Positions 24,850 to 37,369 of a DNA stretch of 64,000 nt are shown here, piece by piece (positions within the stretch are counted from its first letter, which is position 1; the number at the start of each line of letters is the position of its first letter). Source of the stretch: Cyathus striatus. Taxonomy: Eukaryota > Basidiomycota > Agaricomycetes > Agaricales > Nidulariaceae. The translations under genes and the position numbers were made by a program. The notes beneath the pieces were generated by a model. It was not told the DNA's origin, made no database searches, and worked only from the letters and a program-made list of their open reading frames with translations. Location of the stretch: assembly GCA_025738555.1 (NCBI GenBank), contig JAOVFP010000016.1:1178001-1242000 (forward strand), given 5' to 3'.

Positions 24850-26201
24850 ATGCCCAAAGTATCAAAGACAACACAGGCAAGGCTACATAGAATTAAATCT
24901 GGCAAAATATCCCATGCACTGCAAGAACTTGACACTAATTTGAACTATTCAAAGAAGTCTGGTGATAATTTGGATCTTGAACTGGCTGAAACCAAGAAAT
25001 TACTTGTTCTGTCTCAAAGTCAAGTTGACAGTCTTCAGTCAGAGCTTAAGGAAAAGACAAGACACTGCATTAAACAAAATACAAAGATCATAGTCCTGCA
25101 GACAGATGCCAAAACTAAAGCAACAAGGATATCTGACTTATATCAAAGCCTCAGAACAGAGAGGAGAGCTCACCAAAGACTTAAAAAGGCTAGAGATGAG
25201 TTAAAGGAGGTCATTAATATTTTAAAGACCTCAGAAAAAAGTTGAAATGTTCAGATAAAATATTTATCATCAAAGATGACCAGTACTGTGAACTCAATGA
25301 TTGCTTTAGAAAATGATAAGAAAAGACTAGAAGAAGAACTTTCCAAGTCTCTTGATGCTTTTAAAGAGAATTTAACAATAATTAAGAATCATCTTATAGC
25401 TGAAAAGAAAACTACAGAGTCTTTGCTAAAAATAAGACAACAAAATAAGGCTCTGGCTGATGCATTAATTAATAGAACCAGTCATTCACTTCTACATAAA
25501 GGTGTGTACACTCAGGAATCATGCCACCTAATACGTGTACTTGTTAAAGCTGGTTGTAAGAGAGCTCATATTGGAAAGATTATAAAAGAAGTCTTTAAAA
25601 CTGCAGGGATAAATGTAATTGGAGACATTAGCAAGTCAACTGTATCAAGAATTATTATGGAAGGATTTCACGCAGCTCAGATTCAGCTAGGATATGAGTT
25701 GCTACAAACTAAAGGTAAGTAAATATAAGCATTACACTTCAGTGAAATAGGATAATTACTTTTATATATAGGATCTACAATATCATCTGACTCAACTGGA
25801 CACAAGAATATCAATTATCATGCAAGACATTTGAATTATAGAGTTGAATATTATCATAGTAATGACCTTGAAAAACAAATATAGCTGTTAGATTTGCTGG
25901 AGTTAGGCCATCACTAGATGGTACTAGTCAGGAAGCTATCAATGACTGGGAAGGAATTATTCAAGCTCTTGCTCTTGCATTTAATGATTGTCCATTTGGA
26001 AAAGAGACTGGAGAACTACTTCTACTTGTCAATCTTTACCTTAAGCTTGTAGGTATGCATAGTGATCATTGTGCAAAAGAAAAAAAAGATGCTGCCACCT
26101 TGAAAAAGAATAAGAGTGATACTGTTGATACATCATTAGGTGCTAAGGTATTGTCTGAAATACCAGATATTGAGCTGGAACCAGTGTACTTAAAAGCATA
26201 C
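24850..26201 (+). pseudogene. E2 transposase-like gene, 5' part
   Basis: Starts at ATG 24850. The first ~230 residues are Lys/Glu-rich and predicted to form coiled coil. Next comes a region with STVSRIIMEGFHAAQIQ, an intron at about 25713-25770, then SSDSTGHKNINYHA, whose Asp is a candidate first catalytic residue, and RFAGVRPSLDGTSQEA. Damage: an in-frame TGA at 25243-25245, and a frame change near 25880, where TAG at 25882-25884 interrupts the frame. Finally the Ty3 element A is inserted after 26201; the frame resumes at 43291 once one copy of the CATAC duplication is discounted. I recall this family as widespread and uncharacterised in basidiomycetes. Confidence 0.7.
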
Positions 26202-26863
26202 TGTCATATCCCGTATCGCCTACCTCCGGACTCCTATGCTTTACTCCACCTTTTCCTTTGTTTACTCCGGACTTTGATTACGTTCTTAATATTACTTATT
26301 GATTACTGTACATAGATTACTCTCGCTTCCTTTCTTCCGTTCTACTGAGTTATCCCCTCAGAAATGTAGTATACATCTCATAGTGAGTCACTTATCATTC
26401 TTAAGTGCGCCACTATCAGTTTTACTTTACACCGCCATACGCGCTCACTTCTCCGACGCGTTTTATTATGTTTAATTAGTTATAGTCTTCATTCTTTGTA
26501 CGCCTACCCTGACCGTACTTCTCCGCTGGCCTTGGCCAGCGGCCTTTACTTACTCCGAGTCTCTAGTATTTAAGTAGTACTCGATTTGTACTTAGACTTT
26601 AGTTTCGTATTGAACTACGTCCTCACCCTTTCGTCTGACTTGAGTTACACCTCTTGTCTTCCGTCTCTCGTCTTCTCTGAAGGGCTTGCCCTTACTCCGA
26701 AATCCAGGACCGGGAATCCCAGGGGCGCAGCACATAAGCTGAAGCTGAAGTCCTACCCCCTGAGTTATCGTTCTCTGCTTTCGTCTTACACTCACCCCTC
26801 GCTTCTCCGCAGTCACTCTCTTGTACTCCGCCGCCAAGTCAGGCTAGGGGCACGGTTGTGACA
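26202..26863 (+). repeat. 5' LTR of Ty3 element A
   Basis: 662 bp, beginning TGTCATATCCCG and ending GTGACA (TG...CA). It matches 34458-34992 plus 43154-43285 with about a dozen, mostly C/T or G/A, differences. Preceded by CATAC (26197-26201). The sequence immediately after it is GTATACGAA, the same as after the 5' LTR of element B. Confidence 0.95.
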
Positions 26864-26917
26864 GTATACGAAACTACCACCTTGGATTCCTCTTCTCATA
26901 ACGCCTTTCTTTCTCTC

Positions 26918-28696
26918 ATGGCTACCTGCACGCAGACTCAGACTGCACATGCTAGGAGCCATGAACAGCAGCAAAACGATGTGCGCCATAGCAATCGTCT
27001 AGCTGCTCAGCAAGCCCGTGAAAGTAACACCGCTAACACGCCTCGTCGTGTTGACTCTGCTCCGCCTCTCTCTCGGCGGAACGCCCCACCCTCAGCTAGT
27101 GCTCTCGTCTCTGGAGGAATTACCTCCACTCATCGTGCAGCTCGTGAACTTCAGCCGGTTCACAGCAATCAACTGCACACACCACACCCAATACCATTGA
27201 GCGTTCCTTACAATCCCACTCTCATCCCCAACGCGTCCATCGAACCGGTGGATACTCAGATTTCTCCGGAAGGTGCAGCTGCACGCCAGCAGCAAGCATC
27301 CACAGCCACTTCGCCACCTGCCCAACAGCCTGTAGCCTCAGGCAGTGGAGGACATCCTCCACCTCCACCTCCTTCTGGTGATAATTCTGCCGGAGTTGGA
27401 AACAACAACCCTCCAGACGATAATGGAGACGGTGGTGACCAACCCGGAGATGATGGTGACGATGGTGATGGATCCGGAGATGATGGCAATGAGCCAGGGG
27501 ATGATGATGAGCAGGCAGGTGCCGGTGGCAATGGTCCTGGCAGACCAAATGGCCCCGGAGGTCCTCCCTCTGATCCCTCTGAGCCTCCTTCAAGGCCTCC
27601 CTCCAGGGGCCCCTACCGCGACCCTCGTTGCCCAACTGCAAGACCCCACTACAATTTCACCCGGGATGAAATCCTGGAAATGGTGGCCTCTGTGGCGGGT
27701 TATTTTGCCCCGCCACCACCACCTCCACCACCTCCTCCTCCCGTTCGGGAGAAGAAGGTTAACCAGCCGGACAACTTCGACGGCTCCAACACGCTTAAGC
27801 TGGAGCCCTTTATTACGCAAGTCCGCTTGGTGTTCCGGAACAACCCCCAGTTGTACCCGGATGACGCATCTAAAGTCAACTACGCGTTGACTTTCCTCCA
27901 TGGCTCTGCCAGCAATTTGTTTGCCACTCATCTCGATGATGATGCATACGAGCCGTGGATGGATTCATGGGGCTACTTCATTCAGCTCCTCTGGACTCAC
28001 TTCGGCCATACCAACCCTGTTGGTGAGGCTGAAATTCGCATTTTCTCCCTCCACATGGAGGATAATCAGCGGCTCACAACCTACGAAATAAAGTTCAACG
28101 AGTATGCTGCACTCTTGCCTTGGGACGATGCTGCCCTCAACTCGGCATACTACCGTGGCCTTTGTCCTCGTCTGAAGGACGCTCTCTCTCATCGAGAGCA
28201 AGGCCGGCCTATCACCCTTGCCGGGACTAAGAAGGTAGCCCAGGGCTACGATCAGAGGCATTGGGAGCGCAATACCGAGCGCAATATTGAGGAGAAGCGC
28301 AGCAAATCTGCTGCCAAGTCTTCGGAGAAGCCCAAGGGCAATCAGAATTCGAAGTCAACTTCGAATTCTTCCTCCTCCTCCAAGACTCCAACCTCCTCTA
28401 CCTCCTCCTCCGCCCCTTCTACCTCCGCTTCGTCCTCGGGGAAACCCAAGAACAAGCAAAAGCAGAACCAGTCCAAGGCGCCAGACTTGACTGGGAAGCT
28501 TGGTTCTGACGGGAAACTCACCCCGGAGGAACGTAAACGTCGCCTGGACCAGAAGCTTTGCCTATTCTGTGGCAACGCCGGTCATCAGGCCAAGGACTGT
28601 CGAAAGGCAGCCTCTGCCGCCAAAGCCCGTGTGGCCACTGCCACCTCTACCGAGGCAACTCCCTCGGCGAACTCGGCTGAGAGTTCGAAAAAATAG
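26918..28696 (+). CDS. gag: Gag of Ty3 element A
   Basis: Structural capsid/nucleocapsid protein of about 592 residues, taking the ATG at 26918 as start (the frame is open further upstream without ATG). The N-terminal third is low-complexity, rich in Pro, Gly and Asp. The capsid-like domain begins near [17 protein letters not shown] and is followed by a Ser/Thr/Lys-rich linker. A CCHC zinc knuckle ([14 protein letters not shown]) lies near residue 550. The frame is intact, unlike pol and unlike gag of element B. Pol lies in the -1 frame after the stop at 28694-28696. Confidence 0.9.
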   Translation: MATCTQTQTAHARSHEQQQNDVRHSNRLAAQQARESNTANTPRRVDSAPPLSRRNAPPSASALVSGGITSTHRAARELQPVHSNQLHTPHPIPLSVPYNPTLIPNASIEPVDTQISPEGAAARQQQASTATSPPAQQPVASGSGGHPPPPPPSGDNSAGVGNNNPPDDNGDGGDQPGDDGDDGDGSGDDGNEPGDDDEQAGAGGNGPGRPNGPGGPPSDPSEPPSRPPSRGPYRDPRCPTARPHYNFTRDEILEMVASVAGYFAPPPPPPPPPPPVREKKVNQPDNFDGSNTLKLEPFITQVRLVFRNNPQLYPDDASKVNYALTFLHGSASNLFATHLDDDAYEPWMDSWGYFIQLLWTHFGHTNPVGEAEIRIFSLHMEDNQRLTTYEIKFNEYAALLPWDDAALNSAYYRGLCPRLKDALSHREQGRPITLAGTKKVAQGYDQRHWERNTERNIEEKRSKSAAKSSEKPKGNQNSKSTSNSSSSSKTPTSSTSSSAPSTSASSSGKPKNKQKQNQSKAPDLTGKLGSDGKLTPEERKRRLDQKLCLFCGNAGHQAKDCRKAASAAKARVATATSTEATPSANSAESSKK

Positions 28697-28740
28697 AGAG
28701 CGGCCCCAGTGACTCCGCACAGGCTGAGGGCCGTGTTAAT

Positions 28741-31700
28741 CTCTCCTGTGCACCTAAGGAGATAAGACTAAATGCATCCGCTCTTTATGATCCCCAAGCT
28801 GTAAATATTCCTTTGACTTTGTTTTCTCCAGCTGCGCCGGATATGCCTCTATCTTTTCTTTCGCTCATCGATTCTGGTTCAACCCATTGTTTTGCTGACT
28901 TGTCGTTTGTGAGGGAGCACAACCTCCCCACAACTCCGGTCCCTCCCATTGCACTGAAACTATTTGACGGTACCTCTAACTCCATACTTACAGAGAGTAT
29001 TTTATTATCTGTAACGTTTCCTACTGGTGAATGCATGGATATTTCATTCTATGTAACTCCGCTCAATTCTTCCTGCTCCGTGGTATTAGGATTTAACTGG
29101 CTCTCCCAACACAATCCGTTGATTGACTGGACTGAGAGACGTATACTTGGCTTCCAAACCCCGGTCCTAGGAGAATCTTCTCCGTCTTTGTCGACACCTG
29201 CACTGAAGGCATCTGCCTCCTTGCAAACCCCTCCATCACCAGCTTTGTCTTCTGTTCCTCCGTCGGACAATAGTCCACCCAGTATCTCGCTCATTAACGC
29301 TGCAGCTTTTCTCCGGGCTAGTAAGCTCGCAGGCTCGCAGATGTTTAGGATACAAGTCGGTGCCGTAGTTTCAGCTTCTGCCGCTGCCATGGCTGCAGAA
29401 GCAGTGGACCTTTCTAGTATTCCTCCGGAATACCACGAGTTCGCTGACGTCTTCAGCAAAACACGAGCAGACACTCTTGCTCCGCATCGCCCTTACGATC
29501 TCCGGATCAACTTGGAGGAAGGTACGTCTCCTCCAGTCGGTACTGTATATTCACTCTCGCAGTCCGAGTTGGCCTCTCTACGAGAGTTCATCGACGAACA
29601 TCTCCGGATTGGCTTCATCCGTCCTTCTCGTTCTCCACACGGAGCACCAGTGCTCTTTGTCCAGAAGAAAGATGGATCCCTTTGACTTTGTGTCGATTTC
29701 CGTGGGCTTAATGCAATCTCCAAAAAGGATCGATATCCCCTTCCCCTTATTTCCGATCTCCTTGACTCTCCTCGCAAGGCTAGAATCTACACCAAGATCG
29801 ATCTCCGCCACGCTTACCACTTAGTCCGCATCGCTGATGGAGATGAATGGAAGACTGCTTTTCGTACTCGCTATGGCTCATTTGAATGGCTAGTTATGCC
29901 GTTTGGACTCACCAATGCACCTGCAGCTTTCCAACGTTTCATGAACGACATCTTCAAGGACATGCTCGATGTGTGCGTTACAGTCTACCTCGACAATATA
30001 CTAATCTACTCCGATAGTCTCGAGGAGCACAAACAGCACGTTAAAGAAGTTCTAAAGCGTTTACGCCAACATGGGCTCTATGCCCGGGCGGACAAGTGTG
30101 AATTCCACACTGAATCTGCTGAGTACTTAGGTTACGTCCTTTCTCCGGGCGGCCTCACTATGTCCCAGGATAAAGTCCAAACCATTAGGGATTGGCCCGA
30201 ACCTAAGAAGGTTAAAGACGTTCAGTCTTTCCTTGGGTTTGCCAACTTCTATAGGCGCTTTATCCAGCACTACTCCGACATTGTAGTGCCACTCACTTGT
30301 CTTACCCACAAGGGTTTGAAGTGGGACTTTTCTCCGGCTTGCCGTTCGGCATTCAAGAAACTTAAAGATGCTTTCACTACAGCCCCTGTACTCACTCATT
30401 GGGTCCCTGACGCCCAGATCATTGTAGAAACTAACGCCTCTGACTACGCTCTCGGAGCAATTCTCTCTATTGTCGCTGACGATGGCGATATTCACCCCAT
30501 TGCGTTCCATTCCCATACCTTCACTGCTCCTGAACTGAATTACGACACCCACGACAAGGAACTCCTGGCTATTTTTGAAGCTTTTCGTGTCTGGCGACAC
30601 TACTTGGAAGGTTCTGGTACTCTGGTTGATGTGGTCACTGACCATAAAAACTTAGAGTATTTCTCCACCACCAAGATTCTCACTCGCTGTCAGGCTTGTT
30701 GGTCAGAGTACCTGTCTCAGTTCAATCTGGTTATTCGTTTCCGCCCAGGGAAACTTGGTGCGAAACCTGACGCTTTAACTAGACGATGGGACATCTACCC
30801 TAAAGGGGGGAATAACGACTATGCCAAAGTCAATCCACACAATTTTCGCCCTGTTTTTACCCAAGAACAGCTCATTGCCTCTATCCGTGCCACCACACTC
30901 CTTCATCCTGTTCTCCATGCCAGCATCATTATGGATGTTGAACAACTCCACTGCGACATCCTCACCGCCCAACCCCTAGACACTGTCGCATCCATCCACC
31001 TTCACAATCCTACTAATCGTTGGTCTGTCAGTTCAGATGGCTTACTCCGCCTCAACAACCGGATTTATGTCCCAGACGACGATTCTCTCCGCCTTCGTGT
31101 TGTCCAGTACAAACACGATCATTTACTCACCGGACACCCTGGTCAGAACAAGACCTTGGATAATATTCGACGGGAATATACTTGGCCTGGACTCCGTACT
31201 TATGTCAAGGACTATTGTAAGTCTTGCACCATCTGCTTACGGTCTAAACCACAGCGTCACCGTCCCTACAGTACTTTGAAGCAACTCCCTATTCCGGAGC
31301 GCCCATGGAACTCTATATCTATGGACTTCATTGAAACACTTCCCATCTCTGGATTTGATAAGTACAATTCAATCCTAGTTATTGTTGACCGCCTTAGCAA
31401 GCAAGCTATATTCATCCCTTGCCATAACACCATTACCTCCGCCCAGCTCGCTAAGCTCTTTGTCATGCACGTATTCTCTAAGCACGGTGTTCCCAGCCAC
31501 ATTACCTCCGATCGTGGTTCGGAGTTCGTCTCCCATTTCTTCCGGTCTCTTGGTAAGGTTCTCAACATTAATCTACACTTTACCTCCGGATACCATCCAG
31601 AAGGTGACGGACAAACTGAACGCATTAACCAAGTCTTAGAGCAGTACCTCCGCATCTACTGCAATTACCAGCAGGACAACTGGGCTGATCTCCTTCCCAT

Positions 31701-32412
31701 CGCTGAGTTCGCGTATAACAATACACCAAGCTCGACCACTAATACGACTCCTTTCTTTGCCAATAAGGGTTATCATCCACAGATCACAGTCTACCCTGAA
31801 CGCGATGTTACATCCGTTCATGCTAGGGACTATGCCGTGGACCTCCAGGAACTTCATGAAAACCTCAAGGCCGAAATAGCACTTGCTCAGAAGCGCTATC
31901 AGGTCAGAGCAGACAACCGTCGTTTGCCTGCCCCGGAGTTCATAGTTGGAACCAAAGCCTTCGTCCGTGCTAAGTTCTTTAACACCACTCGCCCTTCCAA
32001 GAAATTGGCTGAAAAGTATTACGGTCCCTTCAAGATCATTGCCGAAACTGGTACCCACTCCCGCACCCTTAGACTCCCTTCCAATTTCCAAGCTGTACAC
32101 CCTGTATTCCATGTCTCTATGCTCGAGCCCGCAGTTGAAAACACTATCCCTGATTGAGAGATAGCTCCGCCTCCCCCTGTGGAAATCGACGGAGATATCG
32201 AGTTCGAGATCAGTGAGATCTGTGACTCCAAGCTGGATCGCCGGTTCAAGAAATGCCCTCTTCACTACTTAGTCCGATGGACTGGTTATGAAGGAACCGA
32301 CGAAGAACTCACTTGGTTGGCTGCCACAGAAGTAGAACATGCTACAGAGCTCATAGAGGAATTTCATGCTCGTTATCCTGATAAGCCCAATCCTTCTACT
32401 CCTGTTACATAG
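28741..32412 (+). pseudogene. pol: Pol of Ty3 element A, inactivated
   Basis: One continuous frame except for two TGA codons. Domains in order: aspartic protease (DSGSTH near 28870), reverse transcriptase, RNase H, integrase and chromodomain. The integrase has a zinc-binding H/H/C/C and the acidic triad in MDFIE, TSDRGSEF and EGDGQTE. The chromodomain lies at about 32200-32400. TGA at 29683-29685 and at 32155-32157 each replace a position where element B keeps Arg. The catalytic YLDD is YLDN (codon 29995-29997) and the RNase H VETD is VETN (30433-30435). Two Arg positions of B are Cys in A (30688-30690, 30697-30699). All are C-to-T or G-to-A changes, so the enzyme is dead in several ways. Confidence 0.9.
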
Positions 32413-32737
32413 ACTTTCTCCACTTACATTTTTCGTTTCTCCGCTATAGTTTATTGTATATCTGTATCCGTCTTCTTGACCAAAGGTTGAAGATTGACGC
32501 TTCTCCAGACACCGCTTGCATGATGACCACTATGTTTAATAAGCATAGCTGACTCGTCACTTTGCATACTTAACGAGGTGGGCTGAGAGTGGAAGTACGG
32601 AGTTGTATTGGTTTTCTCCTAAGGTGTTTCTCTTTACTCCGTTTTATCGTTTACTCTTACTTTTTCATTCTCCTCGCGTCAAAAAATCATTAAAGTCCAC
32701 ACAAAACAAGTATTTACATTTTTCCGCCTACTGTACA

Positions 32738-34276
32738 CTACTCTTCGTCTTCGTCTTCTTCCTCTTCATTACTCCCGGACTCATTAGTCTCTGCCGGAGT
32801 ACCCTCCTCTGCCGCCTGCGTGGTTGTCATCAACCTATTCAACGTTCCCATCAACTCCGTGTGCATGTTGACATTCCTCCCCAATGCCTCCATGAGCATG
32901 GCCGATGAGGGGCTCCCGGAGTTGAGCTGCATCGCCAACTTGTCGCGCTCATTCTCCGCCAGATAAAGCTGATCCCTCAGGATCTTACACTCAGCGTCGA
33001 ACATCTTCCCTTTGGTCCACAATTCATCCGCCCGTTTCTCCGCGACGTCTAACTCCGACCTTGCCACTGCCAGTTGCGTCTGCAACTCCTCCACCAGCTT
33101 CTCCTGCCCCACACCACCGGTCTTCATCTTCTCCAGACCCTTTCTCCGTTCCTCTGCGTTCCCCGGGACTACAGTCCCCCACATTATTCCCTTGTTGTCG
33201 CATCTTCCCTTCTTTGTCCGACACGCCTCACACGCCTTGTGGTCCATTTTCTTACCACTGAAGAACATATTAGTATAACGCCGTACAGCGTCAGGAGATT
33301 CTTACCCAAGGTCTACCAAGCACTCCACCTGGCGTCACTTGCAACTCGTGCAAGGAGCATGGAGAAGTACGCATGTCTTCTCCTCCTCTTCATCCTCGGG
33401 GTTATCACCCGCCTGACTCTCTGTTCCGGTGCGACTTCCCTGTGCTGCACCACTTCCTTTACTCTTCTCCTCCTCCGCCTCGTCGTCAACAAGGGCCTTA
33501 CTCTTCGCCCCTTTGCGCTGAGAAGCCCTGGCCGAAGTTTTCTTCTTCGCCGGTTTTGGAGTCGCCTCTGTCGCGTCCTCCGGATTCGTACCAGTGCACT
33601 TCCTCTTGGAGCCACCTTCGTTCTCCGAGCGCTGGACGATCTTCTCCACCTTTTCCTCTGGAGTCATGGTGTGGCCTTCGGCCTCTAGCTGCTGAATGGT
33701 GCGTTCGCGGTCAGCAATCTGCTCCGCGCTCATGTAAGTACCTACCTGTGGAATGGTCATTACCTCCGGTTCCACTACAGGAGTTAGAATCCGTACCCTT
33801 GTAGGCCCTACCTCTGCCATCGCCTGCTCCACCACCTTCTCCACCGGATTCGACCTGTCCACCTGCATCGTCAAACTATCGGCCTCCCTATGGTAATGTA
33901 AGGATTGTGTCACTGACTCCGGACTAAACGACATAAGCCCCAACCTTGCCATTGTCGCCTCGTACTCCGCGTGTACTGGCGGAGAAGCGTCTTGCCTCGT
34001 CGTTTCCTCCGCTGGACGACCAGTTAGTCTTGACATCGTCTGAGCGACCCTCACCTTTGTCTCCGCCTGCTTACGTTGTTTTTCCCGTATCGCCTCTAAT
34101 TGTTGATCTCCTTCATCCACCTCCATAGCGTCTTTCTGCTCTGTCCCTTCCTTTTCGGCCCCCTTTTCGCCCTTCAACTCCTTCTCGAGAGCTTCCAGTT
34201 CCGCTCGTTTGTGTAGGAGTAACCTAAGTTTCTCCTCGCGAGTAGGGTCTTCGTTCGATTGCAGAGTGGAAGACAT
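32738..34276 (-). pseudogene. Antisense accessory gene of Ty3 A (Cys-cluster, coiled-coil protein)
   Basis: Reads opposite to gag-pol, between pol and the 3' LTR. Exon 1 (34276-33306) encodes a charged, coiled-coil-prone protein with Lys-rich and acidic patches, ending in a Cys cluster (APCTSCK...C). An intron at 33305-33258 leads to exon 2 (33257-32738), starting GKKMDHKACEACRTKKGRC and followed by a long coiled coil and an acidic tail. The paired Cys-x2-Cys-x6/7-Cys clusters suggest metal binding. A TGA at 33335-33337 inside the first cluster breaks the frame, and a CGA-to-TGA change would explain it. Element B has a counterpart at 41163-42249, so this is a genuine component of the family. 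Function unknown. Confidence 0.7.
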
Positions 34277-34457
34277 TGTTTAAAGCGATCACGTGTTAAG
34301 TTGTTGTTGTAACGGGGTAAAAGATGGGTTTGATTTTCTCCACCACGGCTGACCTTTATATATCCGGACCTGATGTCAAAATGCCGATCAAAATTTCGAA
34401 AGCCTATTTTCGATCACGTGCTCAGGCCTTGAGGGCTCGGCCTTAAGGGGGGAATAC

Positions 34458-34992
34458 TGTCATATCCCGTATCGCCTACCTCCGGACTCCTATGCTTTAC
34501 TCCGCCTTTTCCTTTGTTTACTCCAGACTTTGATTACGTTCTTAATATTACTTATTGATTACTGTACATAGATTACTCTCGCTTCCTTTCTTCCGTTCTA
34601 CTGAGTTATCCCCTCAGAAATGTAGTATACATCTCATAGTGAGTCACTTATCATTCTTAAGTGTGCCACTATCAGTTTTACTTTACACCGCCATACGCGC
34701 TCACTTCTCCGACGCGTTTTATTATGTTTAATTAGTTATAGTCTTCATTCTACGTACGCCTACCCTGACCGTACTTCTCCGCTGGCCTTGGCCAGCGGCC
34801 TTTACTTACTCCGAGTCTCTAGTATTTAAGTAGTACTCGATTTGTACTTAGACTTTAGTTTCATATTGAACTACGTCCTCACCCTTTCGTCTGACTTGAG
34901 TTACACCTCTTGTCTTCCATCTCTCGTCTTCTCCGAAGGGCTTGCCCTTACTCCGAAATCCAGGACCGGGAATCCCAGGGGCGCAGCACATA
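34458..34992 (+). repeat. 3' LTR of element A, first part
   Basis: Starts TGTCATATCCCG after a polypurine tract (aaggggggaata). It runs to the insertion point of element B; its last five bases (ACATA, 34988-34992) are one copy of B's target duplication. Confidence 0.95.
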
Positions 34993-35757
34993 TGTTATAT
35001 CCGTGTCCGGATACATCGTGCCGACGTTCCCACGTGACCTTCTAACATACCCGGTCCGTTCCCGGAATGTACCCGCTTCGGGTTTACACTTCCCGACGTT
35101 CCCGCCCGGGAACGTACCCGGAACCCGTCGGGTTTTCTATCGGGTATCCCGGATACGTACTTTCTCTTATGACGGCCTCACCGCGTCATCATTCTATTAC
35201 TCCTCCCTTCCATTCCTACTTATACGTTTCATTATGGCCTTTGTAGATTAGTTCCTTATTCTTCATTCTGAGCGCGTCATTTGCGCCCCTACTCCGCTTT
35301 GCCAAGACTTCATTTCCTACTTACTCCTTTGACTTGTCCTTTGTATAATACTTCTACATTCGTATCTACAGGTTCCTACTTAGTATAAGTAGTCTTCCAG
35401 ATGTAATAGGTAGTCTTTAGTATTCGTATCAACTCTGTACACTTTCTTCCTACTCTAAGTTCGAAACCCGCTCCGGGTTTTCCTTCGGGTTTCTCTCCCG
35501 CTACCTAGTGTAGTGGCGAAGCCTTCTCTTATACTCTAGAACGTCTTCCTTTGTTACATATCATCTTACTCGAAATACGAACCATTCCCTGGGGATATCC
35601 AGGCGGCGCAGCACACAAGCTGAAGCCACGGTTCTTTCCGCACTCCCGCTCTATGTTTCCGCACCCGTACTTACTTCGGGTTTCCGTTATAGTTCTCCCA
35701 CACCCTCCGGGTGTCTTCGCAACCACTTCTAAGCAGGAAGAGAATCGGTACGTAACA
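34993..35757 (+). repeat. 5' LTR of element B
   Basis: Begins TGTTATATCCGTG and ends GTAACA, about 765 bp. Directly followed by GTATACGAATACTGATACC, a possible primer-binding site that does not obviously fit the usual initiator-tRNA type. Confidence 0.95.
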
Positions 35758-35794
35758 GTATACGAATACTGATACCTTGGATATCTCTTCTATC

Positions 35795-37307
35795 ATGGCT
35801 CCAACTGGGACTTCGGTTACTCGCACAGCGCATACCGCTAGTCATACCAATGCTGTGGGTGCTCGTGCCACCCGTGCAGCTACGAGGCAACAGCCTCCAC
35901 GGAGTACTTCAGGTTCTCTACCTTCTACACCGTCTCGGGTTACACCCAGCCCAGCACCACCTCCTAGTGCTACTTTCCTGGGTCCACCCTCGACTTCCGC
36001 TCAGCTACTTTCTGTTCCTGCAGCCGGGAACCTCGGATCCGCTCAGGCTCCTCCGGATGGCACTCCACCGCCATACGGTACAGTCGCAGCGGAACGGGAC
36101 ACTCCCGAGGGTCACGGTTCCGATGGTGGTACCATTGGACCGCCACCTCCACCTCCTTCTCAGCCCAATCCTCCGTCTCCACCATCCTCAGACTCAGGGG
36201 ATGATGGTGATGAGGATGATGTCGACAATCCCAGGCGCACACCTCTTGCGCGCCACTCCCGGGAAGACCGGCTTGCCGAAGCTCTTTTGAGAGTTGCGGA
36301 ATCCGCCCGGGGTACATCGGGAACACGTCGGGAACGCAACGTTCAAAAGCCAGATACTTTTGACGGTTCCAGTGCTGAGAAGTTGGAGCAGTTCATTACT
36401 CAATGCCAAATTTACTTCCGGAATAATCCTTCCCAATACTCGGATGGACACTCTCAAGTCAACTTCTGCTCTCGCATATCTTCGGGATACCGCGCTTCAG
36501 CTCGTTATGCCGACCCTCTCCAATCCCTATGCTGATGATGAGTTCCTTCACTCTTGGGAGGTTTTCGTCGTCATGCTAGAGGATAACTTCGGGTTAGCGA
36601 ACCCGGAAGGGGATGCCGAGAATGATCTGGATGTCCTCATTATGAAGGATTCACAGAAACTGTCCAAGTATCTTGTACAGTTCAACAGGCTTGCACAGCG
36701 CACCGACTGGGATGATAAATCCTTATGCCACCGACTCTATTCCGGGTTTCCGGGTCGCATTAAGGATGAGATCTCTCATGTTGGGAAACCTACCACAAAG
36801 CGCGGGATGATTAAACTAGCTCAAGGGATCGATAGTCGGTACTGGGAACGCCAGTCCGAGCGTACGCGGGAATCCCACCAGCCTCGGGGTCCGCGGGTTC
36901 CGGATAGCTCTGTTAGAGCTACTACAAACCGCCCCGCAGTCACCCCGGCGCCTTCCCGCCTCGTTTCGGGTCAATATGCGCCACGTCCGAGTTATCCCCA
37001 CCGTGCTGGTAGTCACCCACCTCGTTCCTCGCAGCCTCCCCAACAGCGGAGGCCGGAATTGAATGACAAGGTTGGTCGAGATGGCAAACTTTTGCCACAA
37101 GAACGTCAGCGTCGCATGGACAACAATCTATGCTTGTTCTGCGGTAATCCGGGGCATCGCGCCAAAGAATGTCCCCGCTCTGCCTCTTCCGCGGCTAGAG
37201 CCTGGGCATCCGGAATATCCGCTTCGGCTCCTACGTCGGCTTCTGCGGGTCCCTCGACCCGCAGATCCGCGCCTCTTTCCAACCCGGCTTCGGGTTCGAA
37301 AAAATAG
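35795..37307 (+). pseudogene. gag: Gag of element B, frameshifted
   Basis: Starts at ATG 35795 with a Pro/Ser/Gly-rich N-terminus. The capsid domain begins at QKPDTFDGSSAEKLEQF. The frame changes near 36465, within a stretch matching KVNYAL of element A, consistent with a 1-base insertion. After the shift it runs to the stop at 37305-37307 with a zinc knuckle (CLFCGNPGHRAKEC). Apart from that shift it is a complete gag of about 500 residues. Confidence 0.85.
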
Positions 37308-37369
37308 GGAGCGGTCCTCTGGACACCACACAAGCCGAGGACCGCGTTGTTCCCCCTTGTGCGCAGCTG

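Noticed and set aside
27222..27641. Antisense and alternate-frame open frames across gag of element A
   Set aside because: Low-complexity shadows of the Pro/Gly/Asp-rich gag sequence with no counterpart in element B.
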